NCBI RefSeq assembly: GCF_000024905.1
Contig: NC_013522.1
Coordinates: 1,178,001 to 1,242,000, forward strand
Origin: Thermanaerovibrio acidaminovorans DSM 6589
GTDB taxonomy: Bacteria; Synergistota; Synergistia; Synergistales; Synergistaceae
Length of the DNA stretch: 64,000 bases
Direction of reading: 5' to 3'
Below the pieces are notes generated by a model. That model saw only the letters and a program-made list of their open reading frames with translations. It had not been told where the DNA came from and searched no databases. The translations under genes were made by a program, and so were the position numbers. Position 1 is the first letter of the stretch; each line of letters starts with the position of its first letter. Shown here in pieces: positions 25,999 to 35,317 of this stretch.

Positions 25999-26787
25999 CT
26001 AACGCCTCAGGTTGTTGGCTATCCTAAGGAGCTCGTCCGCGGTGGCTATGGTCTTGGAGTTGGCCTCGTAGGCCCGCTGGGCCACTATCATGTTCACCAT
26101 CTCCTCCACCACCTGCACGTTGGCCATCTCAAGGGTCCGCTGGATGGTGGTCCCGAGCCCCTCCTCCCCCGGGTTCCCCACTATGGGGGCCCCGCTGGCG
26201 GGGGTCTCTATGAAGAGGTTCTTCCCCAGGGCCTTCAACCCACCGGGGTTCACGAACCGGGCCAGCTGGATCTGACCTATCTCCTGGGGGTTCTGGTCCC
26301 CCGGAAGGAGCACCGACACCTGGCCGGTGGGGCTTATTATTATCTCCTTGGCATTGTTGGGCACCGTTACGGCGGGCTCCAACAGGTAACCGTCGGCGGT
26401 AACGATCTGGCCGTTACCGTCGATCCGCCAGGCTCCGTCCCGGGTGTAAGCCACGGTCCCATCCGGCATGGTCACCTGAAAGAAACCATCTCCCTCTATG
26501 GCCACATCGGTGGGGTTGCCGGTCACCTGCATGTTACCCTGACCCATTATCCTGCTGGTACCCGAAACCCTAGAACCCAAACCCACCTGGATCCCGTTGG
26601 GCACCATGGAGGCGGGCTCCACCGGGGCCCCAGGCTCCCGGTCTATCTGGTACATCAGATCCTGGAAGTCCGCCCTCAGCTTCTTGAACCCCGCGGTGTT
26701 GACGTTGGCCAGGTTGTGGCTCACCACGTCCAGGTTGGTCTGCTGGGCTATCATTCCGGTCGCGCCGGACCAAAGGGAGCGTATCAT
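25999..26787 (-). CDS. flgG: flagellar distal rod protein FlgG
   Basis: Axial structural protein of the distal rod. At 262 aa it shows the flagellar rod/hook N-terminal signature LDVVSHNLANVNTAGFKKLR and the C-terminal motif with MVNMIVAQRAYEANSKTIAT. The central domain matches FlgG (IEGDGFFQVTMPDGTVAYTR). It is 10 bases upstream of flgA and 16 bases downstream of flgF on the same strand, so it belongs to one operon. Confidence 0.95.
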   Translation of the reverse strand: MIRSLWSGATGMIAQQTNLDVVSHNLANVNTAGFKKLRADFQDLMYQIDREPGAPVEPASMVPNGIQVGLGSRVSGTSRIMGQGNMQVTGNPTDVAIEGDGFFQVTMPDGTVAYTRDGAWRIDGNGQIVTADGYLLEPAVTVPNNAKEIIISPTGQVSVLLPGDQNPQEIGQIQLARFVNPGGLKALGKNLFIETPASGAPIVGNPGEEGLGTTIQRTLEMANVQVVEEMVNMIVAQRAYEANSKTIATADELLRIANNLRR

Positions 26788-26803
26788 GTCAGCCTATACC
26801 TCC

Positions 26804-27595
26804 TTAACTGGGCCTGCCGAACGAGTTGGACAGCCGGGAGGAGAGCTCGTCCTGGATGGTGACCGTCTTGGCCGCCGCCTCGTAGGCCCGGTTGGCCTCT
26901 ATCATCTTGGTCATCTCCTCCACCACGTTCACGTTGGACCTCTCCAGGAACCCCACCGCCAGCTTCGGGGCCTCCACGTCCTCCGGGGCCCCGGACTCCT
27001 GGGTCTCAGCCAGCAACGACTTGCCCACGTTCCTCAACCTGGAAGGGGTCTGGAAACGGACCACCCGGACGGTCCCAACCGCCTCTCCGTCCACGAAGAC
27101 CTGTCCGTCCTCCCCCACCAGCACCTGGGTCCCCTCCCCTATCTCGATTGGACCTCCGTCCCCCAGGAGCAGCATCCCCTCGTGGGTCACCACCTGCCCC
27201 TGCTCGTTCCGCTGGAAGTGGCCGGACCGGGTGTAGAAGGTGTTCCCCGCCCCGTCCTGCACGACGAAGAACCCCTCCCCCTCTATGGCCAGGTCCAGGG
27301 GGGCACCGGTCCTCTCCAGGGCCCCCATGGTGGTCCTCATGGCGGTCTCGTGCAGAACGTTCGCCAGCGAGAGGACCCCTATGGGTATCCTCCCTCCGGG
27401 GGCGAAACCCTCCTTGACCACCGGGTCCATGGACCTCTCTATCCGGTCCATCAGCTCCTCGGGGAACGACTTGTTGACCGCGATCCTGGCCCGGAAACCC
27501 GAGGTGTCCACGTTGGCCAGGTTGTTGCCCACCACGTCCAGCATCTTCTCCTGGACCAGCATGGCGGACGTTCCGGCGTAAATACCCCTGAACAA
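26804..27595 (-). CDS. flgF: flagellar proximal-rod/hook-basal body protein FlgF-like
   Basis: Second rod protein, paralogous to FlgG. The N-terminal motif is LDVVGNNLANVDTSGFRARI, the middle carries DLAIEGEGFFVVQDGAGNTF, and the C-terminus has MTKMIEANRAYEAAAKTVTI. The 263-aa length fits FlgF or FlhO. I favour FlgF because of its place before flgG. The start is TTG with a GGTGAGG site. It is 40 bases after mreB, which repeats the mbl-flhO-flhP layout seen in Firmicutes. Confidence 0.88.
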   Translation of the reverse strand: MFRGIYAGTSAMLVQEKMLDVVGNNLANVDTSGFRARIAVNKSFPEELMDRIERSMDPVVKEGFAPGGRIPIGVLSLANVLHETAMRTTMGALERTGAPLDLAIEGEGFFVVQDGAGNTFYTRSGHFQRNEQGQVVTHEGMLLLGDGGPIEIGEGTQVLVGEDGQVFVDGEAVGTVRVVRFQTPSRLRNVGKSLLAETQESGAPEDVEAPKLAVGFLERSNVNVVEEMTKMIEANRAYEAAAKTVTIQDELSSRLSNSFGRPS

Positions 27596-27635
27596 GGGGC
27601 CTCACCCCCCCAACTGCAAGCTCAAAACCCGAAGG

Positions 27636-28670
27636 CTACCTGTGCCGGCCCCTCCGGAAGGCGGACAACACAGTGCCGGACTCCTTCAGCTTGTCCAGCT
27701 CCATCAGCGCCTTGCCGGTCCCGAGAGCCACACACTCCAGCGGGTGATCCGCCACGATGGTGTTTATCTCCGTCTGCTCCGTCACCAACTGGGGAAGGCC
27801 TCTAAGCAGGGCGCCGCCTCCAGTGAGGATTATCCCCCTCTCTATGATATCGGCCGCCAGCTCCGGAGGCGTTAGCTCAAGAACCCTTCTTATCCCACCC
27901 ACTATGGCCCCAACGGACTCCTCTATGGCCTTGGCCACGTCCGAACTGGTTATCTTAACCTGCCGAGGAAGCCCCTGTATCAGGTCCCTGCCCCGGACGT
28001 CCATGGTCATATCCTCCCCCTGGGGATAACAGGTGCCTATGCTGACCTTCAGATCCTCCGCGGTCTGCTCCCCTATGGCCAGGTTGAACTGCTTCCTCAC
28101 GTACCGGGAGATCCCATCGTCAAACTTGTCCCCACCAACCCGCAGGGACTCGGAGACCACTATGCCCCCCAGGGAGATCACCGCTATGTCGGTGGTTCCG
28201 CCCCCTATGTCCACCACCATGTTGCCCCGGGGCTCCGCTATGTCCAGCCCGGCCCCTATGGCGGCCGCCATGGGCTCCTCGATTAGGTAGGCCTCCTTGG
28301 CCCCCACCTCTATGGCGGCCTCCAGGACCGCCCGCCTCTCCACGTCGGTGGCGCCGGAGGGAACGCAGATCATCACCCGGTGCCTGACCAGCCTCTCGAA
28401 ACCGCTGGTGACCTTCTTTATGAACTGCCGCAGCATGACCTCCGTCATGGTGTAGTCCGCTATGACCCCGTCCCGGAGGGGCCGCACCGCCACCACGTTG
28501 CCAGGGGTCCTGCCAAGCATCTGCTTGGCATCCTCACCCACCGCCAGGATCCTGCCATTGTTTTGATCCATGGCCACCACCGACGGCTCCCGGAGGACCA
28601 CTCCCTTGTCCTTTATGAATATGATCACCGTGGCGGTGCCCAGGTCAATGCCTATGTCTTTTCCCCACAC
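27636..28670 (-). CDS. mreB: rod-shape-determining actin homologue MreB/Mbl
   Basis: ATP-dependent filament protein under the inner membrane that guides cell-wall synthesis in rod cells. The product is 344 aa with the actin-type phosphate motifs GIDLGTATVIIF and DIGGGTTDIAVIS, and ILTGGGALLRGLPQ in the C-terminal nucleotide-binding part. No mreC or mreD follows; flagellar rod genes do. The GTG start has AAGGAGGAG upstream. An A/T-rich box (TAAAAT, complement of 28734-28739) in the short gap after truA could be a -10 but lacks a clear -35. Confidence 0.95.
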   Translation of the reverse strand: MWGKDIGIDLGTATVIIFIKDKGVVLREPSVVAMDQNNGRILAVGEDAKQMLGRTPGNVVAVRPLRDGVIADYTMTEVMLRQFIKKVTSGFERLVRHRVMICVPSGATDVERRAVLEAAIEVGAKEAYLIEEPMAAAIGAGLDIAEPRGNMVVDIGGGTTDIAVISLGGIVVSESLRVGGDKFDDGISRYVRKQFNLAIGEQTAEDLKVSIGTCYPQGEDMTMDVRGRDLIQGLPRQVKITSSDVAKAIEESVGAIVGGIRRVLELTPPELAADIIERGIILTGGGALLRGLPQLVTEQTEINTIVADHPLECVALGTGKALMELDKLKESGTVLSAFRRGRHR

Positions 28671-28759
28671 TAAGGACTCCTCCTTAAAACTCCGCCTGCT
28701 CCGTCGCTCCGGCCCAGCCGGAACCCAAGGGCTATTTTATCCCCAAGGAGCGCAACTTC

Positions 28760-29515
28760 CTAGGGCCCCCAGGGGGAGGGATCGTAACCCACCCGCCAGA
28801 AGAACAGCCCCTGGGGCGGGCAGGTCCTTCCCGCCCGAGACCTGTGGCCCCCCTCCAGGAGGGATGCGAACCTCTCCCGGCTCATCCTCCCCGCCTCAAC
28901 CTCCAGCATGGTCCCCACCAGTATCCTTATCATGTTGGTGAGGAACCCGTCGGCCCGGAAGGTGAAGACCAGAAGGTGGCCGAACCTCCTAACCGAACAC
29001 CTCATCATGGTCCTAACCGAATCATCGGGCCTGTCCGCGGACCTGCAGAAGGCGCCGAAGTCCCTTCGCCCAAGACACATCCCCGCCAGCTCCCTGAGGA
29101 CCCCCAGGTCCAGGTGGCGCCTCACGGGCCACACGTAAGGCTCCATGTGGGGGTAGCACCACCGGGCGTTCCAAACCAGGTACCGGTACTCCCTCCAACG
29201 GGCATCGAACCGGGCGTGAAAGTCCCCCGGGACCTCCGCCAGCCGGATCACCTCCAGCCCCCGGGGTAGCCGGGCCCGGATCGCGAGACGCAACCTCTCG
29301 AGATCCCACCGGGATGGCATGTCGAAGTGGACCACCTGCCCCCGGGCGTGAACCCCCGCGTCGGTCCTCCCCGCGCCAGTGCAGGTCACCCCCTCCCCAG
29401 CCAGGGCGGACAGGGACTCCTCCAGCGCCCCCTGAACGGTGACGAGATTGGGCTGCCGCTGGAACCCGGCGAAACAGCTCCCCACGTAGGACACCTGGGC
29501 GGCGTACCGGAACAT
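28760..29515 (-). CDS. truA: tRNA pseudouridine(38-40) synthase TruA
   Basis: Converts uridines 38-40 in the anticodon arm to pseudouridine. Signature sequence is GAGRTDAGVHARGQVVHFD, which contains the catalytic Asp, followed by FHARFDARWREYRYLVW and RADGFLTNMIRILVGTMLEV. The product is 251 aa from the ATG that overlaps the ecfT stop (ATGA). A long open frame continues further upstream but is just the shadow of ecfT. The order ecfA1-ecfA2-ecfT-truA after rplQ is common in bacteria. Confidence 0.95.
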   Translation of the reverse strand: MFRYAAQVSYVGSCFAGFQRQPNLVTVQGALEESLSALAGEGVTCTGAGRTDAGVHARGQVVHFDMPSRWDLERLRLAIRARLPRGLEVIRLAEVPGDFHARFDARWREYRYLVWNARWCYPHMEPYVWPVRRHLDLGVLRELAGMCLGRRDFGAFCRSADRPDDSVRTMMRCSVRRFGHLLVFTFRADGFLTNMIRILVGTMLEVEAGRMSRERFASLLEGGHRSRAGRTCPPQGLFFWRVGYDPSPWGP

Positions 29516-30324
29516 CACCCCACCGCCCTCTCCAGGAAGAGCAGCCCCGCCACAGAGACGGACATGAGCCCCAGTGCGACCCAGTCCTCCAGGCACCACC
29601 GGAGGGGCCTCATCCTGGTCCTGCCGACCCCCCCCACGTAGCACCGGGACTCCATGGCCAGCGCCAGGTCCTCCGCCCTCTGGAAGACGATCAGGAAGAG
29701 GGGAACCAGAACGGGCACGAAGGCCCGAAGGCGCTTCACCACCCCTCCCCCCTCCAGATCCGCCCCGCGGGATATCTGGGCCTTCAGTATCCGATCCGTC
29801 TCCTCCAACAGGGTGGGAATGAACCTCAAGGCAATGGTCATCATCATGGCCATCTCGTGGGCCGGGAACCTCACCCTCGCCAGGGGGGACATTAGGCTCT
29901 CCATCCCATCCGCCAGCTCCATGGGGCTGGTGGTGAGGGTAAGGAGCCCCGCGAAGGCCACCAGCAGGACCAGCCTGACCCCCATGAGGGCCGCCATGTG
30001 AAGCCCCTCCCGGCTGACCTTGATGAAGTGAAACCGAAGGATCGCCTCCCCGGGGGTGAAGAGGGCGTGAAGCAACACGGTGAACACCAGAAGCCACAGC
30101 ACGGGCCTCACGGACCTCAGCACCGTCCTTAGGCTCACCCTAGATAGGAACACGATGAATGCCAACAGAACGCCCCAGCCAAGGAAGAACCTGGGATCCC
30201 TCACCCCGAAGAGGGCGAACAGGAGCACCAACGTGGACAGGATCTTGGTCCTGGGGTCCAGGGAATGAACCGGCGAGTCCGCCGGCACGTACTGCCCCAA
30301 CGTCACCTTCTCGGATATGCTCAT
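29515..30324 (-). CDS. ecfT: energy-coupling factor transporter transmembrane protein EcfT
   Basis: Membrane scaffold of the ECF-type vitamin/metal importer; it couples ATP hydrolysis by EcfA1/A2 to interchangeable substrate-binding S components. The 269-aa protein has about five hydrophobic segments. The coupling helices carry the Ala-Arg-Gly-type motif LKAQISRGADLEGG at about residue 180. The start ATG overlaps the ecfA2 stop (ATGA), showing translational coupling. No S component is present in the window, consistent with a shared (group II) module. Confidence 0.93.
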   Translation of the reverse strand: MSISEKVTLGQYVPADSPVHSLDPRTKILSTLVLLFALFGVRDPRFFLGWGVLLAFIVFLSRVSLRTVLRSVRPVLWLLVFTVLLHALFTPGEAILRFHFIKVSREGLHMAALMGVRLVLLVAFAGLLTLTTSPMELADGMESLMSPLARVRFPAHEMAMMMTIALRFIPTLLEETDRILKAQISRGADLEGGGVVKRLRAFVPVLVPLFLIVFQRAEDLALAMESRCYVGGVGRTRMRPLRWCLEDWVALGLMSVSVAGLLFLERAVG

Positions 30325-31160
30325 CCTCTCATCTCCTTGATGGCCCCCGCCAGCCTCCCGGGCTCCCAGGTGAGGGGCACCGGAAGATCCCTGCGGCGGA
30401 GATCCAGGGCCAGCTGGAGCACCGAGGGGACCACCAGCCCCCGGATCGGATCCCTGACCAGCCGGTCCGCCACCTCCGATGGGGTCCCCCAGAGGGCCAC
30501 CTCCCCGTCGGACAGCACCAGGATCCTGGAGCTGTGTTCGAGAGCCATCTCCAGGTCGTGGGTTATGTGACACACCCCGATCCCCCGGGACCGAAGGGAG
30601 TTTAGGCGGGATATCAGCTCCTCTATCCCCCGGGCGTCCAATCCGGCGGTGGGTTCGTCCAGCACCAGATACGCCGGGTTGGATGAGATCACCGACGCGA
30701 TGGCCACCCTCCGCCTCTGCCCCCCCGATAGCCCCATGGGGTTCGAAGCCACCATGGACTCAGGAAGCCCCACCGCCTCCAGGGCCTCAAACACCAAACG
30801 GCGCACCTCCTCTTCCGGGAAGCCCCAGTTCCTGGGGCCGAAGGCCACCTCGTCGTAAACCGTGTCCGCGAAGAGCTGCTGCTCCGGGAACTGGAAAACC
30901 AGCCCCACCCGGCGGCGGACCTCCCTCAGCTCCTTGGGGGATCCGTCGGTGGATATCCCGTCCACCACCACCCTGCCCCGTTGGGGCCTGATCAGACCGT
31001 TCAGGTGCTGGGCCAGGGTGGACTTGCCGCTCCCCGTGTGGCCCACAACGGAGACCCAGTCCCCGGGAGACAGTTCAAAGGACACCCCCCTCAAGGAGTG
31101 ATACTCCAGGGGGGTACCCCTATGGTAGACATGGTGAAGCTCCGAAACCTCTATGGACAT
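30321..31160 (-). CDS. ecfA2: energy-coupling factor ATPase EcfA2
   Basis: Cytoplasmic ATPase of the ECF importer. ABC motifs: Walker A GHTGSGKSTL (about 37-46), Q-loop FQFPEQQLF, signature LSGGQRRRVAIA, and Walker B LVLDEPTAGLD. The Q-loop form with two or more glutamines after FPE is typical of EcfA2. Length 279 aa is normal. The start overlaps the end of ecfA1 by 10 bases, and its stop overlaps the ecfT ATG. Confidence 0.94.
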   Translation of the reverse strand: MSIEVSELHHVYHRGTPLEYHSLRGVSFELSPGDWVSVVGHTGSGKSTLAQHLNGLIRPQRGRVVVDGISTDGSPKELREVRRRVGLVFQFPEQQLFADTVYDEVAFGPRNWGFPEEEVRRLVFEALEAVGLPESMVASNPMGLSGGQRRRVAIASVISSNPAYLVLDEPTAGLDARGIEELISRLNSLRSRGIGVCHITHDLEMALEHSSRILVLSDGEVALWGTPSEVADRLVRDPIRGLVVPSVLQLALDLRRRDLPVPLTWEPGRLAGAIKEMRG

Positions 31161-31984
31161 AGCGCCCCCATCAGGGCCTCCAGCGTAGGAGGCACCTCCG
31201 GGGAGATGAGCCCCCTTTCCAACAGCTCCTCCCGGAGCTCCACCAGGGGTGGAACCCCGATCCCCATGGCCCCCAGGTCCCTCCTGGAGGAGAAGAGCTC
31301 CAGGGGGGTGCCCTCGAACACCTTGGTGCCCCCTTTCAGGACCACCACCCGGTCGGCCCCCACTATCTCCTCGAGACGGTGGGTTATCTGCAGTATTGTC
31401 TTCCCGGCGGAACGGAGCCTAACTAAGGTGTCCACGAACTCCCTTCGCCCCAGGGGGTCTATCATGGCGGTGGCCTCGTCCAGCACCAGGAGGGAGGGGT
31501 TCATGGCCAGGGCCCCCGCCAGGGCTAGCCTCTGCTTCTGCCCCCCTGACAGGGCGTAGGTGGCGCTCCGGCGCCTCTCCCAGAGGCCAACGGTGAGAAG
31601 CGCCTCCCTGACCCGGGACTCTATCTCCTCCGGCGGGAGACCCAAGTTCTCGGGTCCGAAGGCCACGTCCTCCTCCACCACTGACGCCACGATCTGGTTG
31701 TCCGGGTTCTGGAACACCAGCCCCACCTTGGACCTTATGGCGAAAAGGTTCGCGGGGTCCCGAGTGTCCAGCCCAAAGACAGAACAATCGCCCTGCGTGG
31801 GTATCAGCAGGGCGTTGCACATCCTGGCCACGGTGGACTTCCCGGATCCGTTGGCCCCCAAGAGGGCCAGCCACTCCCCCGCCCTCACCTGGAAGGTGAG
31901 ATCCCGAAGGGCCGGCACCGAAGATCCGGGATAGGCGTACCCGACCTGCCGGAACGAGCACGCCGCCCCTAAATCTAAGCTCAT
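31151..31984 (-). CDS. ecfA1: energy-coupling factor ATPase EcfA1
   Basis: Second ATPase of the ECF pair. Walker A is GANGSGKSTV, the Q-loop is FQNPDNQIV, the signature is LSGGQKQRLALAG, and Walker B ends LVLDEATAMID. The DEAT variant and the NPDNQ Q-loop are typical of EcfA1. The product is 277 aa. It starts 19 bases after rplQ, so the transporter module rides on the end of the ribosomal-protein operon. Confidence 0.94.
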   Translation of the reverse strand: MSLDLGAACSFRQVGYAYPGSSVPALRDLTFQVRAGEWLALLGANGSGKSTVARMCNALLIPTQGDCSVFGLDTRDPANLFAIRSKVGLVFQNPDNQIVASVVEEDVAFGPENLGLPPEEIESRVREALLTVGLWERRRSATYALSGGQKQRLALAGALAMNPSLLVLDEATAMIDPLGRREFVDTLVRLRSAGKTILQITHRLEEIVGADRVVVLKGGTKVFEGTPLELFSSRRDLGAMGIGVPPLVELREELLERGLISPEVPPTLEALMGALCP

Positions 31985-32003
31985 CTGGTCCGTCTCTGAC
32001 CTA

Positions 32004-32357
32004 TTAATCCACCAGCTCTATTATCGCCATGGGGGAGGCGTCCCCCGCCCGGTTGCCAAGCTTCACTATCCGGGTGTAGCCCCCGGGACGGTTGGCGAAC
32101 TTGGGAGCTATCTCGTTGAAAAGCTTCAAGACCGCCTCCTTGTGGGGCATCCGGGCGATGACCAGCCGCCGGTCCGCCAAGGTGCCGGACTTGGCCTTGG
32201 TTATCAGCCTCTCCGCCACCCTCCGGAGCTCCTTGGCCCGGGTGACGGTGGTCTCTATCCTACCCGCTATGAAAAGGCTAGCGGCCAGGTTGCCCAACAT
32301 GGCGCGCCGGTGAGAGCCGTAACGGCCCAGGCGGCGCATGCTCATGCGATGTCTCAT
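32004..32357 (-). CDS. rplQ: 50S ribosomal protein L17
   Basis: Large-subunit protein near the exit tunnel. The sequence [19 protein letters not shown] and the rest match the L17 core; 117 aa is the usual length. In-frame ATGs are at residues 1, 5 and 7, and the first is used here. It is the last ribosomal gene of the alpha cluster, 17 bases after rpoA and just before the ECF transporter genes. Confidence 0.95.
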   Translation of the reverse strand: MRHRMSMRRLGRYGSHRRAMLGNLAASLFIAGRIETTVTRAKELRRVAERLITKAKSGTLADRRLVIARMPHKEAVLKLFNEIAPKFANRPGGYTRIVKLGNRAGDASPMAIIELVD

Positions 32358-32374
32358 GGGATACTATTCCTCCT

Positions 32375-33403
32375 TCAGGATTGTAAGTCCTCCGCCTGAT
32401 CCGCCTCTCCGGAGGGCTCCTCCCCCTTGAGACTCAGGCCGAACTTCCCAAGTTTTTCCTCTATCTCCCTAAGGGAGATCTTGCCTAGGTTCCTTATCTT
32501 GAGGAGCTCCTCCTTGGGACGGGACACCAGATCCCCTATCCGATGGATGCCCCCCCTAAGGAGGCAGTTCTCGCTCCTAACCGAGAGCTCCAGGTCCTTT
32601 ATGGGGCGGGACAGGACCGAGTCGTCCTCCCCACACACCGCGGGAACCTCCTGGAGATCCTCCTCGTCCTTCTCCTCGAAGAAGTCCTCGTCCCCGGCGG
32701 TCACCGCGCTGCTCTGACCCCAGAGGGACGTGGAGAGCCCCCGGAAGTAACCGGACAGGATCGACGACGCCTCCGCCACCGCATCCCTGAAGGACACCAC
32801 CCCGTTGGTCCAAACCTCCAGGACCAGCCGGTCGTAGTCGGTCCTCTGGCCGCTGCGGACGTCCTGAACCTCGTACCTGACCCGCTTGACCGGAGAGAAT
32901 ATGGCGTCGATCAAGAGGGCGTCCACCGGGAGGTACGAGGGCCTGGGCCTGTCTATGGGGGCGTAGCCCACCCCCCTCTCTATGTAGAGGTCCATGGACA
33001 CCCGGTGCCCCTCGTCCAGGGTACAGATCACCGCCTCGGGGTCCACGAACTCCACGTCCGCATCCCCCTGGATGTCCGCCGCCCGGACCACCTTGGGCCC
33101 CTCCGCCTCCAGCCGCAGGACCTTCACGTCGGTCCCAGGACCGCTGACCCTGACCGGCACGTGCTTCAGGTTCAAGAGGAGCTCTATCACGTCCTCCCTG
33201 ACCCCCGGTATGGTGCTGAACTCGTGCAACACCCCGTCGACCCTGACCGCCACTATGCCGGCACCGGGTATGGACGAGAGCAGAACCCGCCGCAAGGCGT
33301 TGCCCAGGGTGGTTCCGTAACCCCTCTCCAGGGGCTCCAGCACCACCCGGCCATGGGATGGGGTGACTTCCTCCACGATGATCTCATGACGATCGTGCTC
33401 CAA
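32375..33403 (-). CDS. rpoA: RNA polymerase subunit alpha
   Basis: Assembly platform of RNA polymerase and contact for activators and UP elements. The N-terminal domain has [20 protein letters not shown]; a flexible acidic linker ([14 protein letters not shown]) precedes the C-terminal domain with [20 protein letters not shown] and [14 protein letters not shown] chose the TTG with AAAGG about 10 bases upstream (342 aa), which aligns with the normal N-terminus. An ATG at 33436 inside rpsD would add 11 residues and is the alternative. Confidence 0.95.
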   Translation of the reverse strand: MEHDRHEIIVEEVTPSHGRVVLEPLERGYGTTLGNALRRVLLSSIPGAGIVAVRVDGVLHEFSTIPGVREDVIELLLNLKHVPVRVSGPGTDVKVLRLEAEGPKVVRAADIQGDADVEFVDPEAVICTLDEGHRVSMDLYIERGVGYAPIDRPRPSYLPVDALLIDAIFSPVKRVRYEVQDVRSGQRTDYDRLVLEVWTNGVVSFRDAVAEASSILSGYFRGLSTSLWGQSSAVTAGDEDFFEEKDEEDLQEVPAVCGEDDSVLSRPIKDLELSVRSENCLLRGGIHRIGDLVSRPKEELLKIRNLGKISLREIEEKLGKFGLSLKGEEPSGEADQAEDLQS

Positions 33404-33425
33404 GGCTCCCCCACCTTTCCGTTCG

Positions 33426-34052
33426 CTATCGGGCATAGAACTCCACCACGAGCTGTTCGTTCACCGGCACCTCTATCTGATCGCGGGTCGGCAAGCTAAC
33501 CACCCGGCCGCTCATGGTCTCCGGGTTCACCTCCAGCCAACCGGGAACGGACCTCTGGGAGGCCACCTCCGCGTTCTGCTTGAGGACCTCCACGTCCCGG
33601 CTCTTCTCCCGGACGGTGACCACGTCCCCAGCCCTCAGGAGGGCGCTGGGAACGTCAAGCTTCCGGCCGTTCACCAGGAAGTGACCGTGGCGGACCAGCT
33701 CCCTGGCCTGCCGGCGGCTCACCGCGAAGCCAAGCCGGTAGACCACGTTGTCAAGCCGCCTCTCCAGAAGCTGCAGGAAGTCGTGGCCAGTCTGCCCCGG
33801 CATCTTGGTGGCCATCTCGTACATCTTGGCGAACTGGGACTCGTTAAGCCCGTAGAAGCGGCGCAACTTCTGCTTCTCCCGGAGCCGAATCCCGTACTCG
33901 CTCGTCTTGCCCTTCCGAGCTCCGTGCTGACCAGGCCGGGTGTTCCTCCTGGCGATGGCGCACTTCTCGGTGTAACACCTGTCTCCCTTGAGGAATAGCT
34001 TCGTCCCCTCCGCGCGGCAGAGCCTGCACACGGGACCGGTATACCTACTCAT
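33426..34052 (-). CDS. rpsD: 30S ribosomal protein S4
   Basis: Primary 16S rRNA-binding protein that nucleates 30S assembly. The 208-aa protein starts [16 protein letters not shown]. Four cysteines (C9, C12, C26, C31) form the zinc-binding N-terminus of the C+ type, and the S4 RNA-binding domain follows ([20 protein letters not shown]). In many bacteria S4 represses its own operon; no specific site is visible here. It lies between rpsK and rpoA. Confidence 0.97.
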   Translation of the reverse strand: MSRYTGPVCRLCRAEGTKLFLKGDRCYTEKCAIARRNTRPGQHGARKGKTSEYGIRLREKQKLRRFYGLNESQFAKMYEMATKMPGQTGHDFLQLLERRLDNVVYRLGFAVSRRQARELVRHGHFLVNGRKLDVPSALLRAGDVVTVREKSRDVEVLKQNAEVASQRSVPGWLEVNPETMSGRVVSLPTRDQIEVPVNEQLVVEFYAR

Positions 34053-34082
34053 CTGGCAAAGGCCCTCCTTCAGTGCCGAAAC

Positions 34083-34475
34083 TTACACCCGGCGCCGCTT
34101 AGGCGGGCGGCAACCGTTGTGCGGAATGGGGGTGGCGTCCTTTATCTGGTTGACCTGCAGCCCCGCCGCCTGAAGCGAACGGATGGCGGACTCCCGACCC
34201 GGCCCAGGCCCCTTCACCACCACGTCTATCTCCGTTACCCCGTACTCCTGGGCCAGCTTCGCCGCCTGGGCGGCGGACATCTGGGCCGCGTAAGGGGTGG
34301 ACTTGCGGGTCCCCTTGAAACCCACGTTGCCACCCGAAGCCCACGAAAGGGCGTTACCCTGCTTGTCCGTGAGGGTAACTATGGTGTTGTTGAAGGTGGA
34401 GTATATATGGGCCACCCCGTAGCTAACGTGCTTCCTGTCCTTGCGCTTGCTCCTGCGCTGTACTCGCTTGGCCAC
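34083..34475 (-). CDS. rpsK: 30S ribosomal protein S11
   Basis: Platform protein of the small subunit that contacts the Shine-Dalgarno helix. The 130-aa sequence shows the S11 core: [36 protein letters not shown] and the basic tail [21 protein letters not shown] site precedes the ATG. It is 26 bases after rpsM and 30 bases before rpsD, in standard alpha-operon order. Confidence 0.97.
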   Translation of the reverse strand: MAKRVQRRSKRKDRKHVSYGVAHIYSTFNNTIVTLTDKQGNALSWASGGNVGFKGTRKSTPYAAQMSAAQAAKLAQEYGVTEIDVVVKGPGPGRESAIRSLQAAGLQVNQIKDATPIPHNGCRPPKRRRV

Positions 34476-34501
34476 GCCTTATTCCCTCCCTAGATCAAGG
34501 C

Positions 34502-34879
34502 CTACTTAACTGCCTTCTTCTTGCCAGCCACGGTCTTCTTGGGACCCTTCCTGGTCCTGGCGTTGGTCCTGGTCCTCTGACCCCGGACCGGAAGACCAAG
34601 GCGGTGACGAAGCCCCCGGTAGCAGCCGATGTCCATGAGCCTCTTTATGTTCATCGCCACTTCCCGACGGAGGTCACCCTCCACCTTGTAGTTGTTCTCT
34701 ATCTCGTTCCTTATCCGCTGGGCCTCCTCGTCCGTCAGGTCCTTGGTCCTCCTGTTGGGATCCACCCCGGTGGACGCCAGTATCTTCCTGGACGTGGTGA
34801 GCCCTATGCCGTAGATGTAGGTCAAAGCTATCTCTATGCGCTTCTCCCTCGGAAGGTCAACACCTGCGATACGTGCCAT
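34502..34879 (-). CDS. rpsM: 30S ribosomal protein S13
   Basis: Head protein of the small subunit contacting the P-site tRNA and L5. The 125-aa product has [34 protein letters not shown] with the helix-turn-helix fold, and [20 protein letters not shown], then a Lys-rich tail. It begins 7 bases after the rpmJ stop and uses an AGGAGG site. Confidence 0.97.
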   Translation of the reverse strand: MARIAGVDLPREKRIEIALTYIYGIGLTTSRKILASTGVDPNRRTKDLTDEEAQRIRNEIENNYKVEGDLRREVAMNIKRLMDIGCYRGLRHRLGLPVRGQRTRTNARTRKGPKKTVAGKKKAVK

Positions 34880-34886
34880 CTAACTA

Positions 34887-35012
34887 CTACCTCCTCGCTC
34901 CCTGGCGCTGCTTGTGCCGCGGGTTCCGGCTGCAAATCACCATCACCACACCGTGCCTCTTTATGATGCGGCAATACTCACAGATCGGCTTAACCGAAGT
35001 CCTAACCTTCAT
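34887..35012 (-). CDS. rpmJ: 50S ribosomal protein L36
   Basis: Small zinc-ribbon protein of the large subunit. Translation gives 41 aa beginning [19 protein letters not shown], with zinc ligands C11, C14, C27 and H33 ([14 protein letters not shown]): the C+ form. It is four residues longer than the common 37-aa version (tail GARR). GAGGAGG stands 10 bases before the ATG. It sits in the usual place between infA and rpsM. Confidence 0.96.
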   Translation of the reverse strand: MKVRTSVKPICEYCRIIKRHGVVMVICSRNPRHKQRQGARR

Positions 35013-35076
35013 GACCGGACATCCTCCTCAAAACCACATATGAAAGCCCACTCGGGACTGCCATGCTAAGGGCAAA

Positions 35077-35295
35077 CTATTTATATCTATACACTATTCG
35101 CCCTCGTGTCAAGTCGTAAGGGGAGATCTGAACCAGAACCTTGTCCCCCGGCAGGATCCGAATGAAGTGCATCCGCATCTTGCCCGACACGTGAGCCAGT
35201 ATCTTGTGCCCATTGTCCAGTTCCACCCGGAACATGGCGTTGGGCAGGGGCTCAACCACCTTGCCCTTTATCTCGATTACGTCATCCTTAGACAT
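35077..35295 (-). CDS. infA: translation initiation factor IF-1
   Basis: Single OB-fold protein that binds the 30S A site during initiation. The 72-aa sequence [20 protein letters not shown], then [20 protein letters not shown] and the end [13 protein letters not shown], matches IF-1 in length and pattern. It lies between the KOW-domain gene and rpmJ, the standard position after map. A 64-base spacer separates it from rpmJ. Confidence 0.97.
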   Translation of the reverse strand: MSKDDVIEIKGKVVEPLPNAMFRVELDNGHKILAHVSGKMRMHFIRILPGDKVLVQISPYDLTRGRIVYRYK

Positions 35296-35317
35296 GCGGT
35301 CCCATCAACCTCCTAGA

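Noticed and set aside
28708-28740. Promoter and hairpin between truA and mreB
   Set aside because: TCCGGC/GCCGGA hairpin and a TAAAAT box exist, but no -35 at proper spacing and no T-tract; too weak to list as features.
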